A DNA stretch of 64,000 nt. Origin: Tigriopus japonicus (lineage: Eukaryota > Arthropoda > Copepoda > Harpacticoida > Harpacticidae). The stretch spans positions 741,106 through 805,105 of the forward strand of contig JAAGOF010000071.1 of assembly GCA_010645155.1 (NCBI GenBank), read 5' to 3'. This document shows, one piece after another, positions 10,601 to 22,621 of this stretch (within the stretch, counting starts at the first letter, position 1; each line of letters begins with the position of its first letter). The notes beneath the pieces are model-generated. The model worked only from the letters and a program-made list of their open reading frames with translations, was not told where the DNA came from and did no database searches. The translations under genes and the position numbers were made by a program.

Positions 10601-13600
10601 TTCAAAAAGCCAAGAAAAACTTTCAGGTTGGTAGCTTTAATGAACTGCCAGCTCAATTTCTGACTGGAAAAGGAATGGCATGATTCAAACTTTCGAATCC
10701 AACTTAATGAGAACCCGTTCTTCAAAACCGAGCCCATAAGAATTCCTAAAGTGGAATAGATTCTCAATCTTCTCTCATTTTTGATGGACACTCTGATCCT
10801 TTGATAAAATGACCTTTGTTAACTCATTACCACCATGGATTCTTTCTGTTATCTAGGAACTTCTGTTAGAAAGGGCAGATCTCTTTTACCAATTCCGATC
10901 GAGTCCAGCCGGAACTGTGACCCAAGATGATATTCTAGATATCACGGAGTCTCTTCAAGAAGATTCCAGGTAACCTTTCTTTGTCATGCCCAAACAGCTT
11001 TTGTTGTTCCAAGTGTTCCATCTCTCTTTCTCTTGATGAACCTTGAATTTCTCAGCGTCATCTTTTCCTAATCAAGACCCCCTAAAGACATCATCACTCA
11101 TCTCTTTCTTTGTCGTCTCCGCTTTTTTTTTAAAGGTGGAAAGCCTTGGATCGGTTGGATGCGGATCGAAAGTTGTTGCTTTTCCAACACCTGGGCTTTG
11201 TCCATTGTCCAATTCGAGAGCACTGTCCGGCTTTTCCACACTGTACTGACAGTCTGGTGGAGCGAATCGTGGCCAAAAAGGCCCAAAGACCTCCATCGTG
11301 GTCAAGAACGAATGACAACAACCATCTTAATCTGGTCATCCTTGGAGTTGAATCTCTGGCCTCCAACCTTGCTCTAGCTGTTCGGGTAAGAACGAGGACA
11401 TCTCTCGTGTTGTTTACGCTTTACAAAATCTTAATTATTGCTTTTTCCCCCTGCCCTCGGTTTCTTCACAGACATTGTGCCGTGATGACGAATTTGAGCA
11501 TCAAGGCCAAGTCTTCTCGTTGGACTACCGAACCATCAGTGGGGATGTTTCTTTGCCAGAGAATGCCTTCCGAACTCAGGACTTTCTTCCGCACGGTAAG
11601 AGGACATTTTGGCAAACTTTGCTTTGCTCTATAAAACAAACTCTCGTCTCTCTTTTTGATCGTGCCTTGCTGCCATTGCTTCAAGTTCAGAAATTAAGTG
11701 TCATTGAAAAATTGAGCAAGGCTCATCAAAAGCAGAGAAAGAAAGAAGCGACAAAAGCAGCAATTGTTCTTAGCCAGTGCAACTGAGTGGGCGAGAGAGT
11801 TGCTTGCAGTTGAACGAGTCGAGACGAAAAACGACGATCGCGTTCTCAAGAGAGATGATTGTCGGAATCCTCGCAAACAATGTTCACTCAACGAACAAAA
11901 ATGCCACTCGACAAAAAAGGGCTCGTACAATAATCGACCTCTCCGATCCCATTCTGTTTGTCATTTCAGGTTGCTTCTGCACATTTTCGGATCCAAATAG
12001 CTTTGAATATATTCGGACTTCCTTGGAAAAAACGCTCCTCTCAAACCTGGAACAAGAAGATAGGCTTCCTTTCCAAGGCCTTCCGTTAGTCATTGTTTTT
12101 GGCCCGCGTGCCAATTTAACTTTCAAAGAGTTGGAGACCTTGCGCGAGGAAGGCCAAGCTTTGGCTGACAGGTAAATTACCCCTTCATTATTTAGAGCCT
12201 TTGGCGCTCAAGTCTGTCTCTGGAAGTTACCCTAATTGATTCATGTTGTTTGTCTTCCCAGTTTGCAATGTCCATTCATAGACGTGTGCGCTGAGGGGCC
12301 GCTTAATCCGGATGATGCCAAGGTGGTGTTCAAAGATGTTTTGATTGAAGAGTCGTTGAGAGCCCTGATCGAAAGCATTCGACATCGATCCGGATTGCTG
12401 AACATCTACAAGAGTGTGCCCAATAATGCCTCGGAGCCCGATATTCGAATCATCATGTGTCTGTTGTGCGGAGACCCATATTCGGTGGAGAATGTCCTGG
12501 GTCCTTTGCTGAAGCAACAGAATTGCTATCTGTCAGGCGAGCGAAGTTTAGCCTTAGAGACACAACTGGGCGATTCCAAGCGAAAAGTCGAGGTCATTCT
12601 CTCATCGTATCACAGCGTCAACGACTTTCAAGATGAGCTGGTCCACGGGTTCATCTTGGTGTATTCTACCAAACGGAAGGCTTCTCTTGCCACCCTAAGG
12701 TATGTTGAAATGATGTCATGACTCATGAGGACTGATTTCATTCGCATCTCGTTTCGAATGGCAGTGCATTTTCCATGAAAATCCCCCAATCACCCATTCA
12801 AATCTTGGCTGTCACGGAGGGGGCTAGTCAACCGGGAGGGATTGGATTTTCGGCCTCGTCAGAATTGGACTCACTTCTCATCAATGAGGGCAATAATCTC
12901 GCCGATCGGCTTAACGCTCATTTCATGACGTCCACTTCAGCTATCCAGCAGAAATGTGAGTTATTTCGCACTTTTTTCGAATATTTGTTGGGTCTGTTGT
13001 ACTTGACCTCATGATGTTTTACTTTCCAGCTTCGTTTTACACACCTTTCTTCAAAGAAGTATTTGAAAAGAAATCAGAGATCGAGCGGGCATTCTCCATG
13101 GACAATTCAGCTCGACTTGACGATTCGGGCGAAGGGACCCTGGAAAGACCCAGGCGACAACCAATGCCTCCTCCCAGGTAATTTTTCTCCCTTTTACGGA
13201 CTGGATGGAATATTTGAAATTGACATGTTTTTTCCCCTTGTAGGATCGATTCCTACCGAATGTATTCTCGTCAACCGGGCCCTCCTTCAAATGCGTCTCG
13301 ATCTGGATCCGGATCAGAGATCTACGAGCGACTGCATGACGAAGATCGCCTACCTTTGTCTGGGTCAGAAGATTCGGATGTTTACAATTCAATGGACCGG
13401 CCAAATGGCAGTGGACGCCCAATTGCACCGGGAGCCGAGCATTTAGTCAAACCCTCCCACGTGAAGAATCGCAAAAAGCAACCGGGTAAGAAATCGATCA
13501 ACTAGACAAGAAAGCTACTTTCAATTCACTTCAATGGTTTCGGGAAACTTGGGGTCGGCCTATTTATCTGGCTAGGGTGGTAATATTCTTAATCACGGGA

Positions 13601-16600
13601 TTGTCTCAATTTGAACGCATGCAGCCGCTCTGACAGCCTTGGAAATCGAATCACTCCCACTCCCACCGCGCCCGAGCTTCTTCAAACCGACTCCCTCGGC
13701 ATCCGTGGGGGTCCTTGATCCCATGAATAGTGCCTCCCTCTCTCCTCCCACTTATGCACGCGTGTCGAAGGAAGAGAAACGCCTCTCAGCGCCCCAATCC
13801 CGAGTCCCACCTCCTCCGTACGCTATCAAGCATAGCACACCTCCTCCCTTGCCCACATCTCAGAGACCTCCCCTACCTTCACGGAGCTTTGCTCAGGGCG
13901 CGGAATTGAGTGGTGGAACAAGCGGGGCATCACCCGCATCCAATGCACCGCCCAACTTCTTTCCAAATAAGGGTGAATATGCCTCCTTGATGACTAGATT
14001 TAAGATACCATAGCCCTCTTTATGGTTAGCTATCACGCGTAACCTCTTCCATGTTTCGTGATCATTTGCCTTTGCAGTTGGTAGAGTGTCAAACAGACAT
14101 ATGTTGATGCTTTTCTGTTCTCTCAAAAGTACTTTCAGAAAGATCTTTACTCGCTCTCTTTCGATCACTTTACAATATCATTCACGTTTCTTAAGCCCAA
14201 GAAAATCTGGGTCTGGCTTGATGATCTTTTCATTTCTGCCGTCAACCATTGACTAAACCGATCTTGTGCTCGGATGTATGAACGATGCTCGATGGCGTTC
14301 ACTTGCTTTTTTTGAACATCAACTGTTTTCTCTGGTCACTTGGTGGACATTTCTTCTCTATTGTTGCCAACAGGGGATCTCTTGGACGACTTCCCACCCG
14401 GGGCTGGTCCTTCCACGCCCCCAGAACCCGCCCCTATGGACCCGAGCAATAGCTTTCGAGACCCTCGGGCCAATCCGAGTCGTTTTCGAGGGTCCTCTGG
14501 TGACCGACAGCAGAGCTCAAATGGTGGTGGCGGCAACAACAGCAGCAACAGCCGTTTAGTCAAGGCCTCGACCATGCCTTGCACGGGAAGCCACACGAGC
14601 CTAGATGATGCCGGATCATCATGTACGCACGTAGTAAAATGATGACTACTTTCAACTCCCTCGTCAATGGGACATCACCAACTATCTCCTTGTTCACCTA
14701 TTTTTCCGTCACTCTCACCTTCCTTAATTTTTGATACTTCATTCAATTCGTGCATCTGTTCCCTCTTTCGATAATGTCCTTAAAGTTGCTCGAGTAGTTG
14801 AAATTCAAGACTTCAGATTTGTAGCACCATTGGGCTCCCAACACATCATGCGGTTCTTTTCGCCCAATAATAGTCATGCTCTCTACACTACATTGGCACA
14901 TCATCATCGCCTCACGTCACATCACACTTATGAACACTCACACATGAATCAGTTAGAGGCCAGGACCTTATCAATGTAGCATTCATTGTGTTTGATATCG
15001 CACGAAATTCTTGAGATGCATCTTGTTGAATTGGAAGTGTGAACAATGTCTTTAAAGCGGGATGGTAGGTAGAGTTTGTTTAGCGGGGTTTAATTGCTTT
15101 GATTCTTGTGAAATGGATCATTTGTTTGGATCCATTGGCTTCATTGCATATATAGAGCCTACAAACTTAGCTTAGTTAGGGACAAATTACGAGTCAAACA
15201 AGTATCTACTATTCATGCACTACGCCAAAAACCAATAACATGCAAACACCATCTTTCCAGTCTCCGTATATCGATTCGATTTTTTGTAAAATTTTGAACT
15301 GTACATGTCGCTTTTTCCTACTTGGTTTTGTGGAGTTAAAAAGACGCGAATGTTTAACCCAATGATAATTTACTTTTTAAAGGTTGGGTTGATGACTCCA
15401 TATTCATCCGACGTTCTGGACACGAGGACGATTTCACCAGCAATGGATCGTCTGTCAATGCGGGTGCATTTACCACCGGGAGGCGGGGCCGAGGTCCTCC
15501 CCCGGTCAAACCAAGAGCACAGGTGCGACCTCAATCATGAACAATTGCAAACCCAATGCCTCTTTTCGCTAATCTCTGCGATCTTTGTTTCCAGTTACCA
15601 GGCAAGTTGAACATGAACGACTTCCACAAAGTTACCTCGGCCTTATCAACAATGCAAGTGGATGTTCCCAAACGCTCCCCGCGTACCTCGAGCGGGTCCG
15701 CGCCTTTGGCTAGTGCCGAAGACGTAGATCAACAAGGCTATGCCGTTCCCAGAGACACATTGGCGGGTACGCCTCAAGGGAGTGGAGCCGTGTACGCTCA
15801 GCCCGTGACTGATGTGAGCAATGGACGGGGTCATTCCCGTCCTTCTCATCGAGAGCGTCGAGAGCAGATCGCCCTTCAACATGGTAATGCATCGGTGTAG
15901 GACTTCCTGCAAAAGAAAAAGTTGTCTTCTTGGCTTCTCGATTAACGTCTGAGCATGATTGTCACGCTAGTGAAACATTCGTCCTTGTCAAATGATTAAC
16001 GGCTCTCTGTCCGTAATGTCACGTACGTTTCCTTCCCCCCCAACAGATGAAACAGATTCCGAATCTGACAGTTCGAGCGACGAGGCCCGGTCTTCGGGAG
16101 CCTCTCGATCCCGATCGAGTGGGCAGAAACGACCTCGGAAGAAACGGAATGCGGCCATTCCCGTGGCCATGCCCACTGTTCCGTCTCTTCCTCCGGCGGC
16201 TGTCAGACCTCCGGTGGCTCCACCCGTGCTTCCATTGGCCGAAAGAGTCTCACCACCTGATCATGAGAGAGGTGAGTGAAAGAAATCATTTTGACAGCGA
16301 GTACAGTAGAACGCAATTTCTTCCCTGTTGACGTGCGGTGCCTCTCTCTGCGCCCGCACCACCTCGAATTTTTCTGTCTGCTTTTTCTACTGACCTTCTG
16401 GACTATCCTTTGCAAGAGGCCAGGCACCTCGATTCATCACTAATCATCATGATCTTCTTCTTCTTCTTCTTCCTTACCATCATCGGTGATTGCCCTCTCG
16501 GTGGCCTTTTCTTCTTCTTTAACTTCTGGTTTCCGTTCCTTAGCCACCTCTGCTATGGAATCTTCTGCCTATCCTCTCTTGATATCCGAGTCCGACGATG

Positions 16601-18430
16601 ACGACGACTCGTCTTCGAATAACAACTCCAATCAAAACGACAATGCCCCACCTCCTCCTTATATGCCCCCGCCTCATCCTTCCCGACACCCTCACCACCC
16701 TCCTCCTCCTTCAAGACGCCCACAACAGCGATATAGGCCGCTTAGAACCACGTCGGCAATCGGCTTGACAACCTCGGGTCCTCCGGGCGTTGGCGTTCCG
16801 GGTGGTGGGAACAATGGGCCCCCCTCGAATCGGCCTCCCTCGGGGACTCGCCGAGGAACCCGTGGTTCTCGTGGTCCCAGAGCTAGCTCGGTGGGCAGGG
16901 CGAATTCGGCGCCTTATTATCGTAAGTCGGCTTGCCACGTCTGTGTGGATCTCTTTCACTCAATGCTGAACTCTAGATGTCGTGCTTCATTCTCACCTCT
17001 TGGTTGTTCTCGGTTTCATTTGGTTTATGATTATGGCTTTTTAATTACTATCATCACCACCATCACTCTTGAAATTCAGGGACGCAGTTGATAGATGGAG
17101 ACAAAACTAATTTTAATGACACATAACATAAATGTGGGTGAATCGAATATGGAATGAATGATGGAAAGAATGAGTGCCTTGTTCATGAGGATACATCCTA
17201 ACCCTTTGACGTGCTCATAACTACACGTTGCGTAGTTCAGTTAAAGATTTTTTCATCCCGGACCTCTTTGCATCGGCATGTACCCTGACATTCTTTCTAC
17301 TATCTTCCGATGTGTTCGTGTTGGAAGAGCTCTCTCCAATTCGTCTTTAATTTCCCCATTCCAGCCAAATTCGACGAATCCGGAGCATTCTCTCGAGATG
17401 ACACTTCCCCCAAGACCGACAAAGAGCTGGAAAAACAAAGGAAGAAGTTCGACAAGGAACTGAAACAACGGCAAAAAGATGCAGAGCGAAGGAAACTCAA
17501 AGATGAGAAGAGGCGAGTCAAAGAAGCCGAGAAGCAAGAGAAGCAAGATGCCAAAGATCGGAAGCGGGAGGCCAAAACCAAGATGAAGGCCAATTCCGTG
17601 CAATCTCATGCGACTTTGGACGACTTCAGAACCTCACCCGAGAATCCCTTACCCGAATTCCTGGAAAAGGCCATTCAGTTCATTGAGAAGGAAGGCCTCG
17701 ATGCTGAAGGGCTTTATAGAGTTCCAGGGAATCGCGCTCATGTTGATCTGCTCTTCCAGCAATTCGACGAAGGTGAGAGTTGAGCTTGAAGGTTATTTTT
17801 GTGAATTGTGATATGATCGGTTCTTTTTTCTATTTCAGATCATAATATTGATATTGTTGCCCTGGACATTGCGGTAAATGCCGTGGCGACGGCCGTGAAA
17901 GATTTCTTTTTCAAACGTCTTCCTCCTATTCTTGACCCCGAGCACATGTCAGAGCTTGAATCCATATCACGTAAGAAAGACTTTTCATTCAATACCATTG
18001 CTCATCGTCGTCATAGACATACACTTACACTTTTGCTTCAGTGATGCAAGATCGCAGTATCAAAATACTCGAGCTCGGGAAGCTCCTGAAGCGCCTGCCT
18101 AAGACTAATTTTGCGGTCCTCAAGTTCATTTTCCAACATTTTGTCAGGTGAGATCATCGTCATTTTCAGGCTTGTAACTATGTTTCTAGTTTTTTTGACT
18201 TGCCACCTTCAATGATTGAAAATGCTTTCAGAGTAACGGAGTTGAGCAAAGACAATTGCATGGACAGTAAGAATTTGGCCATTTGTTGGTGGCCCACCCT
18301 CCTCCAGTATGAATTCGGCGATCTCAACAAGTTCGAGTCGATGCGACCCCATTTGGAAGATATCGTTCAGACCATGATTGATCAATTCCGATTCTTGTTC
18401 TGCGGCCAAGAAGAAGTCATGATGGTGTAA
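7602..18430 (+). CDS. RhoGAPp190: p190 Rho GTPase-activating protein, complete 23-exon gene
   Basis: The protein accelerates GTP hydrolysis by Rho and so dampens actomyosin signalling. Exons: 7602-7833, 7905-8098, 8220-9136, 9740-9955, 10440-10626, 10857-10969, 11136-11385, 11472-11595, 11970-12171, 12262-12699, 12765-12955, 13030-13177, 13244-13485, 13625-13972, 14374-14622, 15383-15522, 15595-15883, 16047-16271, 16544-16921, 17365-17772, 17839-17970, 18042-18147, 18232-18430. All introns are GT-AG, all phases agree, and the total is 5928 bases (1975 residues plus stop). Domain order is the p190 signature: N-terminal GTPase-like domain, FF repeats, two pseudoGTPase domains, a long proline-rich linker, a basic coiled segment, and a C-terminal RhoGAP domain. 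As I recall, vertebrate and fly p190 proteins are about 1500-1560 residues, so this one is longer, mainly in the linker. The start is supported by an in-frame stop just upstream. Exact ends of the less conserved linker exons (14-19) are the least certain. Confidence 0.93.
7945..8860 (+). other. p190 N-terminal GTPase-like domain
   Basis: It covers residues about 95-340, across exons 2 and 3. The P-loop reads GSVGIGKS (residues 111-118, lysine 117) after the LSGSEKDKG insertion typical of p190 proteins. The guanine-specificity motif is TKCD (residues 283-286) in place of NKxD, as in other family members. The block [13 protein letters not shown] matches the family closely across the exon 2/3 junction. 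In vertebrate p190 this domain binds GTP essentially constitutively and affects the activity of the C-terminal GAP domain. The binding motifs seen here look intact. Confidence 0.85.
8862..10969 (+). other. p190 FF-domain region
   Basis: The end of exon 3 and exons 4-6 (residues about 355-619) encode helical, charged sequence with the spacing of FF repeats. Examples are [26 protein letters not shown] and [12 protein letters not shown]. In vertebrate p190A the FF region binds the transcription factor TFII-I, and its release depends on PDGF receptor phosphorylation. Whether that role holds here is inference. Four FF repeats are expected in the family, but I did not delimit each one. The introns at 9137-9739 and 9956-10439 are the longest in this half of the gene. 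Confidence 0.7.
11136..12955 (+). other. p190 pseudoGTPase domains pG1 and pG2
   Basis: Exons 7-11 match the middle of p190. Exon 7 carries [16 protein letters not shown], the start of pG1. Exon 10 carries [15 protein letters not shown] and [10 protein letters not shown], within pG2. Both retain a GTPase fold in vertebrates but lack nucleotide-binding motifs, and no P-loop lysine is visible here either. The stretch HPFFKD of the vertebrate protein has its counterpart [12 protein letters not shown] at the start of exon 12. Confidence 0.8.
13030..16921 (+). other. p190 proline/serine-rich linker with a candidate phosphotyrosine site
   Basis: Exons 12-19 (residues about 1021-1694) are low-complexity and rich in proline, serine and arginine, with PPPPY-like blocks (exons 14 and 19), acidic-serine runs (exons 18-19) and poly-glycine. 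Exon 17 contains GYAVPRD (tyrosine near residue 1446). This resembles the YSVPHD site in vertebrate p190A that, when phosphorylated by Src-family kinases, docks RasGAP. The conservation is a motif-level inference. Splice sites here rely on phase and consensus because sequence conservation is weak, and alternative exon use is plausible. Confidence 0.6.
17365..18430 (+). other. p190 basic coiled segment and RhoGAP domain
   Basis: Exon 20 begins with a lysine/arginine/glutamate-rich stretch of about 75 residues, likely a charged helix comparable to the polybasic region that binds acidic lipids in p190A. The RhoGAP domain follows (residues about 1795-1970, exons 20-23). The arginine finger is in GLYRVPGN (arginine codon 17718-17720, residue 1813). 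Further conserved blocks are [19 protein letters not shown] and [10 protein letters not shown]. All catalytic landmarks are present, so the domain should be active. The stop at 18428-18430 follows soon after the domain, so the vertebrate proline-rich tail is absent. Confidence 0.88.
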
Positions 18431-18635
18431 GGAATCTCATTTATTCTTTCTGTTTTGTGCTCGTTTATGTGCCGCGGCCAATTCAGCCGGGGGTATTTTT
18501 TCAAACGAAGACTACTACAACAAAACCCTTCCAATTCTTCGCCGATAGAGATTGACGGACAATGTGGCCAAGTTAAGAAGTAATACGTGAAGTGTTATTT
18601 ACCGTTTTCCCGTGAACCATGCCAAGCAGAGATCC

Positions 18636-18641
18636 AATAAA
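18636..18641 (+). terminator. Candidate p190 poly(A) signal
   Basis: AATAAA lies 206 bases after the p190 stop codon. A second AATAAA is at 18781-18786, beyond the poly(A) signal of the opposing gene. Confidence 0.55.
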
Positions 18642-18749
18642 CATGCTCTATATTCCCAGGAATCAAATCGACTGTCGATTCATTTCATTTTTTCAACCGC
18701 CGCCAATGCACTACTATTCAATGTGCGCGGTGTTGTTCATATCACACTT

Positions 18750-18755
18750 TTTATT
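18750..18755 (-). terminator. Candidate REPS poly(A) signal
   Basis: TTTATT on the plus strand (AATAAA on the minus strand) lies 235 bases past the REPS stop codon. The 3' ends of the two convergent genes therefore meet or overlap within 18640-18790. Confidence 0.5.
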
Positions 18756-18989
18756 AAAGTTTCTAAATGGCTTTCAGGTAAATAAAAATAACGATAACAA
18801 AAATAGCCGTAGGAAAACGTGGACAACTTTGAAGGAGAAGATCGCTAGAGGATCAGAAGAAGCCTTCTGGAAATGATGACCTCTCGCGTTTCCTCATTCT
18901 TGACCATGAAACAGTTTTCCACTCGACTCAAAGTTGCACAAAAAATGACATTACAAGCTGGAGATGGCGGACTCAATGCGAGCAATCCA

Positions 18990-21274
18990 TCAATCGCCAA
19001 AGGATTTTAGCTGCTCCAATTGATACTCCAGCCCAATTCGCTCCTCCAAGGCGTCTGAAATCTCTTGGTGAAGCTCATTGATTGTTCGGGCAATCACACT
19101 ATTCTTATCCTTTAACTGATGAATGCTGATTTGAAGGCCTTTCACCCCTTTTCCGACCATGTGCACCTCCGAATTGGAGGTGGTTTCGACTCGCGGAGGC
19201 ACAGCCGGCGGATATCGAACCCCACTACGCCCGAACTGGCTTTGAAATTGATTCAGATCTAGTGAGCTACTTCGAGCGTGTGTCTTGGAGGTGGGCGTTC
19301 GATAAGCCACTCGAGGCGGTGGCAGAGGTGGGGAGACTTTTTTCATCCGCTGCAAGGCGTCCGAGAAGTAAGGTAAACTGGCTCCTCCAGCCAAACTGGA
19401 CGATGCCATGAGACGCACAGGACTGGCGCTCAGATTGCCGTCGCTATCGATTTCGGTGGAGTTTTCTACCTCCTCTTCATCGGTCAGGTCGGACTTGTCC
19501 AAGGATGACGAGGGTCGTCCGGTTTTAGGTCGTTCGGGCAGAGGTGCCTTAAGCGTAAGCGAGCTGAGACTCTCTTCGGTGGCGGAAGCCACGTCCTCCT
19601 GATTCCACAATTGCTCATAGACCACCTCCCGTCGACCGGGTCGAACTTTGGGTAATACGGCGTTCTGGTCTTCATCATCCGAGGTGGGTATCACAGGGGA
19701 CTCGGGCGAGAGACGCATGGCCACGGGTTGAACCAAGTGAGGATTACGACGGGCATCAGGCCGGTGGAAATCAAAGTTCACGGGCTTGGGACCGGGTGAA
19801 CTAATGGATCCCGGACTAGTCAAGCCCCCACTCTCGTTGTGATGGAGTCGAGAGCGTCGAGAGGCGGACGATGGGGCTTCACTCCGATCGCTCTCGTTAT
19901 GACTCAGAGGTTCCCCCGTGTCCTCGAGTAATGAATCGGCGCCCCCATCCAAGGCGTCCCCATCCCCACGGCGATACAGATCTTTGTTGTGACGATCCAC
20001 CACCTTTGTGCGGAGGGTCTGGGGAAGGAGACTGACGGGTAGCTTTTGGGGCAACTCAATGGCGTTGCGCCGCAGCACGACCAAATGCATGGCAGTGAGG
20101 AACTCTTCCAAGCTCAGACAGCCGTCCATGGTGACGTCGGAGAGTTGCCAAATTTGTCGTAATTCCGCGATGGGCAGATGGGACTTCTCGAAGAACTCTT
20201 TCGCTTGGCAGCCGGGAATCACCCCTCGGGGATCGGATTGCATGCTGAAGAATTGCGTGGTGTAATAGTTCAGTTGCTCGCGAGTGATATTCCACTCTTC
20301 TTTGGGATCCTCGTCATCCGACGAAGGCCGCTCGGAGGATTCCTCTTCGGTGCCTAACAATTGTCTGAAATACAAGAAACATCGTTTTCTAGCTTTCTGG
20401 ACTTCGAAACATAAGTTTGCATACGTAGAGATTTCACTACCTTCAAAACGACAACATAATAACTTACTCTAGGGAAATGACCACAGATTAGCCACTAATA
20501 CTAATAATCTAAAGCCTATGTTTTCATGTTTCATTGTGGGCTAAACGTATAACTTTTTTAATATGTAACTTCGTTGTTGAGTGGTTCAAAACGACAAATC
20601 GTGTAGAAACCTACAGCCAATCCCCGTCAGCACCTAAATCATTCGAATCAAGAGTTTGGCACACTTGAAGTGTACGGCAATGGAACGGCCAAACCGAAGG
20701 TCGAAAGGACGAATTGAACCTTCCGTTCTTAACGACGCACCTTCTTTCATCATCGGCCAAATGAGCGGGCCAAGCAAAGGCGTTTTGACCGCCCAAGGGC
20801 ACTCGACGATTGGCCTCTTTCAATTGGATCCCATCGCCCGTCTCGTCTTCATCGACATCGCCGTCTTCATCCCGTTCTCGATCCTCGGTATCTTCCTCAT
20901 CATCCTCCAGATCGGCTTTTCCGCCCTCCGATGGCGATCGAATCCGATCATCACTCCCGGAGGAAGAAGGGGCGGGCGAAGAATCTTCGTCCGAGTGAGT
21001 GGGCGTGCCAGGACCGCGTCTAAGCAGCGAATTGGCCCCCGAAGCGGTCGATCCCACCTTGACCGGAGGGGATCGCGTTGGAACTCGAGAAGGAACCACC
21101 GGCTGAAAGGCCGAAGGCTGAGACACGGTCGGGGCTAAAGGGGCGGGAGCGACGCTGGGCGTGTCCAGACCCACGGACAAACTCGGAGGCCCCGAAGGTA
21201 AAAGTGGGCGGGCCGAGTTGGATATGGGGCCCAAAGCGCCGCCCGAGCGAATGGCCTCGGCCATAGGAATTCGA
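18990..21274 (-). CDS. REPS1: REPS-type EH-domain protein (RalBP1-associated), 5' part not found
   Basis: Two exons are clear: 21274-20741 and 20364-18990 (minus strand). They join GT-AG with matching phase; from the ATG at 21264 this gives 632 residues. REPS proteins bridge RalBP1 and clathrin-adaptor machinery in receptor endocytosis. Exon 2 contains an EH domain (residues about 200-290) with FFEKSHLPIAELRQIW and an EF-hand loop DVTMDGCLSLEE. It ends in a coiled coil (ALEERIGLEYQLEQL) that closely matches the REPS1 C-terminus. It also shares SSSLDLNQF and YPPAVPPR with REPS1. Exon 1 is proline/serine-rich with a long acidic run. Vertebrate REPS1/2 have an additional N-terminal EH domain, which was not located. 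A splice-acceptor-like CCCCTCCAG precedes 21274, so upstream exons are likely, and the ATG at 21264 may be internal. A hAT-like element starts about 200 bases upstream. Confidence 0.85.
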
Positions 21275-21481
21275 CTGGAGGGGAAAAACGGGAGGAAAAG
21301 GGGCGTGTCCGAACGAATCCGTTTCCTTTTTAACAACGTCGAACGCTGACAATCATGGCCTAGATGAAGTGGACCTGACCCGAAGGGCGTGTCGACAATG
21401 GTGCCGAGACCTTGAACGAGAGCGTGGGTGTAGAAGGAGGGAATGGGCGGGACCAAAGGCGGCGTTACGATGTCAGTCAAG

Positions 21482-21786
21482 TACTGATGGGTTTCGAGTT
21501 GGATTTTTGGCCGAGTTTTGCCACTTTGGATTTTAAGGTCAAAAAGTTGACCCCCAACTAATCTTCTCAACTAGAGACGTCATAAAATATGGCAGCACTG
21601 CCAACTCGAAATCCAAAAGTAGAGCTACTGATGGAACTCGAAATCGAACTAGTTCGAGTGTTGCCAAATTGGTCCCTGTTTAGGTCTTTTTGAAAACGTT
21701 CAATACAACCTGCCCTAATCAACAATGATAAACTTCCGAGTAAAAAATGGCAGCACTCCCGGTTCGAAACCCATCACTAATCACTA
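21482..21786. mobile_element. hAT-like MITE, TACTGATGGG family, copy A
   Basis: The ends are TACTGATGGGTTTCGA and the inverted TTCGAAACCCATCACTA. The 8-base target duplication CAGTCAAG flanks it at 21474-21481 and 21787-21794. An 8-base duplication and TAGNG-like tips fit the hAT superfamily. It is 305 bases long, non-coding, and its interior is closely similar to copy B at 32134-32440. It sits just upstream of the first visible REPS exon. Confidence 0.85.
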
Positions 21787-21794
21787 CAGTCAAG

Positions 21795-22620
21795 ATTGAG
21801 GAGGTCCTTTTTTGGCTTTTGGAACACTTTTTCTGATTCTGACGGTCAGGGTGACCAAAAATGAACGGTGAAAACACGGAGAAACCAGGCCATCCCGATG
21901 AAAAGATTTGAAACGAGCCAGTAAATGGAATGAAACATCATATTAGGAGAGATTTTGTAAGCGTACGGATTTCGAAGATTACTTTGGGGCAACACACGCT
22001 TGATTGGGCTACAGTGTTCGTACTCATGGGTTAAGTCTAATAACAATGAGATCACGCTGTGACTATGTCATTTTGTCATGTAGGTTTCATTGTTGCCCGA
22101 GAGTTTAATAGTTGTAGCCCATTTAGATCATGGATTGCGTTTAAAGTAGACATTGTTCGAACGCTCCGGTTATCCCTCATTCAAAGAGACTTCCACTGGC
22201 TACATGGCCATTATCTTACTTGAAATTGTGAACAATCACTATCATTTTTCATGTTTTGTAAAATAGATAAGTTAAATGATTGCGAATAAAATGCATTCAA
22301 CTCATTACACGTAACACCAATGGAAATGGACACCGCATACCGCAATCTTAAATAATAATAATAATGTTTATTGCGACAATTTATATCATTTGACAATGTG
22401 TTTATGTAATTTAAAGTGGAAATGTCTTGGTGCTTGTGTTATATATATTGTGTTAAATAAATGTCCTAGAAAGGGCCAAACTCTTACAGTAATTATGCGC
22501 GTGAACTTCGAGTAAAACAAACTCTTTTTTCATCCAACGGGTTTGCCATTTAGCCACGTCTGTGAAATAAGGTTGAGAATCCTACTCAAAAAGTCCCGCT
22601 ATTTCGTCCACATCTGACCA
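21795..22620. other. AT-rich intergenic DNA
   Basis: No coding block or repeat partner was recognised, apart from a short ATAATAATAATA run near 22350. Confidence 0.4.
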
Positions 22621-22621
22621 T

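Noticed and set aside
21265..21570. Upstream extension of the REPS frame beyond the acceptor at 21274
   Set aside because: The extension runs into the hAT-like MITE starting at 21482 and crosses a splice-acceptor-like sequence, so it is probably intron and repeat rather than coding.
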